A stretch of 6,396 nt of DNA, taken from the NCBI GenBank assembly GCA_000434535.1, contig FR878639.1:5015-11410 (forward strand). The letters are read 5' to 3'. Of this stretch, positions 4,847 to 6,396 are shown in pieces. Position 1 is the stretch's first letter. Every line of letters begins with the position of its first letter. A program made the translations under genes and the position numbers. Source of the DNA: Collinsella sp. CAG:166. GTDB lineage: Bacteria > Actinomycetota > Coriobacteriia > Coriobacteriales > Coriobacteriaceae. The notes beneath the pieces were generated by a model, which worked only from the letters and a program-made list of their open reading frames with translations, was not told the DNA's origin and searched no databases.

Positions 4847-5206
4847 CTACAGCAACGCCTCGGCCCAAGCCGCTTCCCTAAAGCCGGGAATCGCAAAGTC
4901 GTCGCCCACCAGCAGCGGACGCTTGACCAGCATGCCGTCGGTCGCCAGCAGCTCGTAGCACTCCCGATCCGTCATGCCCGCATCCAGACGCGCCTTCAGG
5001 CCCAGCTCTCGATATTTCATGCCCGACGAATTAAAGAGGCGCCGCACCGGCAGCCCCGAACGAGCAATCCAGGTCGCAAGTTCATCAGCCGTGGGATTGT
5101 CCAAAACGATATCGCGATCGATATACTCTACCCCATGTTCGTCCAGCCATGCCTTGGCCTTCTTACAGGTCGAGCACTTGGGATATTCAACAAACAGTAC
5201 GGTCAT
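4847..5206 (-). CDS. ArsC/Spx-family thioredoxin-fold protein
   Basis: A 119-residue cytoplasmic protein of the arsenate reductase-like family, which includes ArsC, YffB and Spx/MgsR. After the first strand (TVLFVEYP) comes a C11-S-T-C14 redox motif on the helix start, then GLPVRRLFNSSGMKYRELGL (51-70) and the conserved DGMLVKRPLLV (90-100) with the cis-Pro after Arg96. The length fits the family. The CxxC and lack of any ars gene nearby point towards a thiol oxidoreductase or Spx-like regulator rather than true arsenate detoxification; sequence alone does not separate these. The start is set by GGAGG six bases before the ATG; longer starts add unlike sequence. It lies 92 bases after mupG on the same strand, and the repeat array lies just beyond its stop. 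Confidence 0.9.
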   Translation of the reverse strand: MTVLFVEYPKCSTCKKAKAWLDEHGVEYIDRDIVLDNPTADELATWIARSGLPVRRLFNSSGMKYRELGLKARLDAGMTDRECYELLATDGMLVKRPLLVGDDFAIPGFREAAWAEALL

Positions 5207-5212
5207 GGGAAT

Positions 5213-5217
5213 CCTCC
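5213..5217 (-). promoter_or_regulatory. ribosome binding site of the ArsC/Spx-like gene
   Basis: GGAGG on the minus strand six bases before the ATG at 5206. It rules out the in-frame ATG at 5299, which would add 31 residues with no family match and begin against the mupG stop codon. Confidence 0.75.
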
Positions 5218-5276
5218 GAATATAGATCAGCCAACGCAGGCACACGCCACACGAGGCGCCTTCGTATGATGGGCCA

Positions 5277-5282
5277 ATTGTA
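5277..5282 (-). promoter_or_regulatory. possible -10 element for the ArsC/Spx-like gene
   Basis: TACAAT on the minus strand in the 92-base gap, about 70 bases before the ATG. I see no good -35 at 16-18 bases from it, so the gene may instead be read through from mupG; no terminator separates the two. Confidence 0.25.
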
Positions 5283-5298
5283 GCCCACGGGTCACACA

Positions 5299-6351
5299 CT
5301 AAACGAACCGTACCCCGAATCCGCGTTTGATGAACGGCAGCAGCTCCATTGCCTCGGGCGTGATATGGCCCGCAACGTTCATGCGCTCGTCACCGGGAAG
5401 ATCGACCCGCGCAATCTCAAGCTCGCCTTCGTAGCGCCCATATCCGCTATTGCTCACAGCGATCGACCCCGCCTTTCGCGGCAGGCCGGCTCCGGCATCC
5501 GTCGGCACGGAATCCGGCTTATGCGTCGTACGTGACTCCTGAGACCTAAAGATGAGGACGCTCGAGTCGGGCCGGTCGTGATGAATCTGCCCGCGCACAT
5601 AGGCATAACCGGGCTCAAGCTCGCATTGCAGGTCCACGTATCCGGCGGAAACTTGAGCAAACTGCGCCCAGCCCGCATCGGATAGATCGGGGTCGCCGAC
5701 CAACACAATGTCGCAATCGGCGCCATGTGCAAGCTCAAGCATATTGAGAGCAACCTTTGACGCGCGACCGCGCTGCGCCTCGACCGTCGGCAGTCCCTCG
5801 AATACCGGCCCGCGAACGTTAGCATCACCCGGCACAAAAGCCATGATTTCGAATCCAAGCGCCGCAAGACGAAGATTCACCCGAGCAATGTCCTCCAGAG
5901 CTAAACCGGTATAAGGCTTGGGGTAAAAATTGTGGCAGGCGGCAAAACGAGTCACATCGGCACCGGCCTCACGCCACGATGCGATTTCATCAGAACTCAC
6001 CGTCGATGCATTGACCACAATGTGAAATACACCGGACAGCTCCGCGACCCGCTGGGCGCTAAAGCCATAGTCCAAACGAAGGTATTCCAACCCCAGATCG
6101 CGCAGGTCCTCGATGCGCTCAAGCCCGAGCAAATCGCACGTGCGAGGCCCCACATCGGCAATGAGCGCAATGCCGCGGGCGGAAAGCAGCGACAGCACAT
6201 GACGGACCTTATCGGCATACGCCGCTCCCCCATCCTCGGGAATATGCAGCGAGGTGAACGCATAGCGCGCACCCGCCGCGGCACCATGTTCAATCGTCCG
6301 CTCAATATCCTGCAGAGGGCTGGAAAGATAAATCGAAATACCCGTTTTCAC
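5299..6351 (-). CDS. mupG: MupG-like 6-phospho-N-acetylmuramidase (DUF871)
   Basis: A 350-residue cytoplasmic glycosidase of the DUF871 family. The characterised member, MupG of Staphylococcus aureus, splits MurNAc-6-phosphate-GlcNAc, taken up by a PTS transporter, into MurNAc-6-phosphate and GlcNAc for cell wall recycling. The N-terminal TIM barrel has GISIYLS (4-10), TSLHIPEDG (33-41), DVGP (66-69), LRLDYG (91-96), VNASTVS (113-119), the family signature CHNFYPKPYTGL (139-150), FVPGD (172-176) and GPVFEGLPTVEAQR (181-194). The C-terminal part (about 235-350) matches the cyclophilin-like domain, ending NVAGHITPEAMELLPFIKRG. The start is GTG, since a TGA lies two codons upstream in frame, and AAAGGAG is nine bases away. 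A MurQ etherase or PTS partner, if present, would be outside the window. The family is certain; the substrate is by homology. Confidence 0.93.
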   Translation of the reverse strand: MKTGISIYLSSPLQDIERTIEHGAAAGARYAFTSLHIPEDGGAAYADKVRHVLSLLSARGIALIADVGPRTCDLLGLERIEDLRDLGLEYLRLDYGFSAQRVAELSGVFHIVVNASTVSSDEIASWREAGADVTRFAACHNFYPKPYTGLALEDIARVNLRLAALGFEIMAFVPGDANVRGPVFEGLPTVEAQRGRASKVALNMLELAHGADCDIVLVGDPDLSDAGWAQFAQVSAGYVDLQCELEPGYAYVRGQIHHDRPDSSVLIFRSQESRTTHKPDSVPTDAGAGLPRKAGSIAVSNSGYGRYEGELEIARVDLPGDERMNVAGHITPEAMELLPFIKRGFGVRFV

Positions 6352-6360
6352 GCTTCAACG

Positions 6361-6367
6361 CTCCTTT
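6361..6367 (-). promoter_or_regulatory. ribosome binding site supporting the mupG GTG start
   Basis: AAAGGAG on the minus strand, nine bases before the GTG at 6351. With the in-frame TGA at 6355-6357 it leaves GTG as the only workable start that keeps the complete first barrel strand. Confidence 0.75.
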
Positions 6368-6396
6368 AAAAAAGGCCGGCGGAGCAGCTAGCCCCG
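6368..6396 (-). terminator. possible 3' half of an upstream terminator, cut by the window edge
   Basis: On the minus strand a GC-rich run ending GCCGGCC meets six T's (6368-6373). This looks like the right arm and tail of an intrinsic terminator whose left arm lies beyond the window. If so, mupG has its own promoter overlapping or following this point, or is reached by readthrough. Confidence 0.3.

Noticed and set aside
4847..5206. True arsenate reductase in an ars operon
   Set aside because: No arsenite pump or ArsR is adjacent, and the CxxC with mupG upstream fits the wider ArsC/Spx family equally well.
5932..6369. Plus-strand open frame opposite mupG
   Set aside because: Its start lies inside conserved mupG codons, it has no ribosome binding site and its product resembles nothing I know.

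Overview
The window looks like chromosomal DNA from an anaerobic gut actinomycete of the class Coriobacteriia, probably close to Collinsella. This is inferred from moderately high GC, tightly packed genes with strong AGGAGG-type ribosome binding sites, and the gene mix: a flavin reductase beside a rubredoxin, a MupG-type cell wall recycling enzyme, and CCA-encoding tRNAs. No marker gene is present to prove the genus. I see no phage, transposase or plasmid genes.

Layout. Bases 1-1228 (+) hold an Nramp-type Mn/Fe transporter whose N-terminus lies outside the window. A strong hairpin (1307-1340) separates it from a convergent 47-residue rubredoxin-like gene (1381-1524, -), which has its own promoter. 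Upstream on the same strand is a flavin reductase of the type that forms the N-terminal half of high-molecular-weight rubredoxin (1614-2117, -). Next comes a 206-base gap carrying a terminator and a long hairpin. Beyond it, smpB (2324-2794, -) overlaps the end of a TPR-like protein gene (2784-3701, -). Further upstream on the minus strand is a tRNA-Gln(CUG) and tRNA-Glu(CUC) pair with a clear promoter and terminator. The genes then diverge: a 136-residue unknown protein runs on the plus strand (4240-4650). It converges on an ArsC/Spx-like thioredoxin-fold protein (4847-5206, -), which lies downstream of a MupG-like 6-phospho-N-acetylmuramidase (5299-6351, -).

How the genes relate. The flavin reductase and rubredoxin probably form a two-protein electron relay, from NAD(P)H through flavin to rubredoxin and on to an oxygen, NO or peroxide reductase outside the window. 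SmpB is the tmRNA partner in ribosome rescue and is translationally coupled to the TPR-like gene. MupG would act in peptidoglycan recycling.

The most unusual structure is in the convergent gap 4651-4846. Six copies of a 15-base motif close to GGAAAGTGCGTCCCA alternate in orientation at exactly 31-base steps, making three 46-base palindromes at exactly 62-base steps. A second notable element is the hairpin just after smpB, with a 15-bp stem extended by 6 bp, whose single imperfect outer pair is a G-U wobble only on the transcribed strand.
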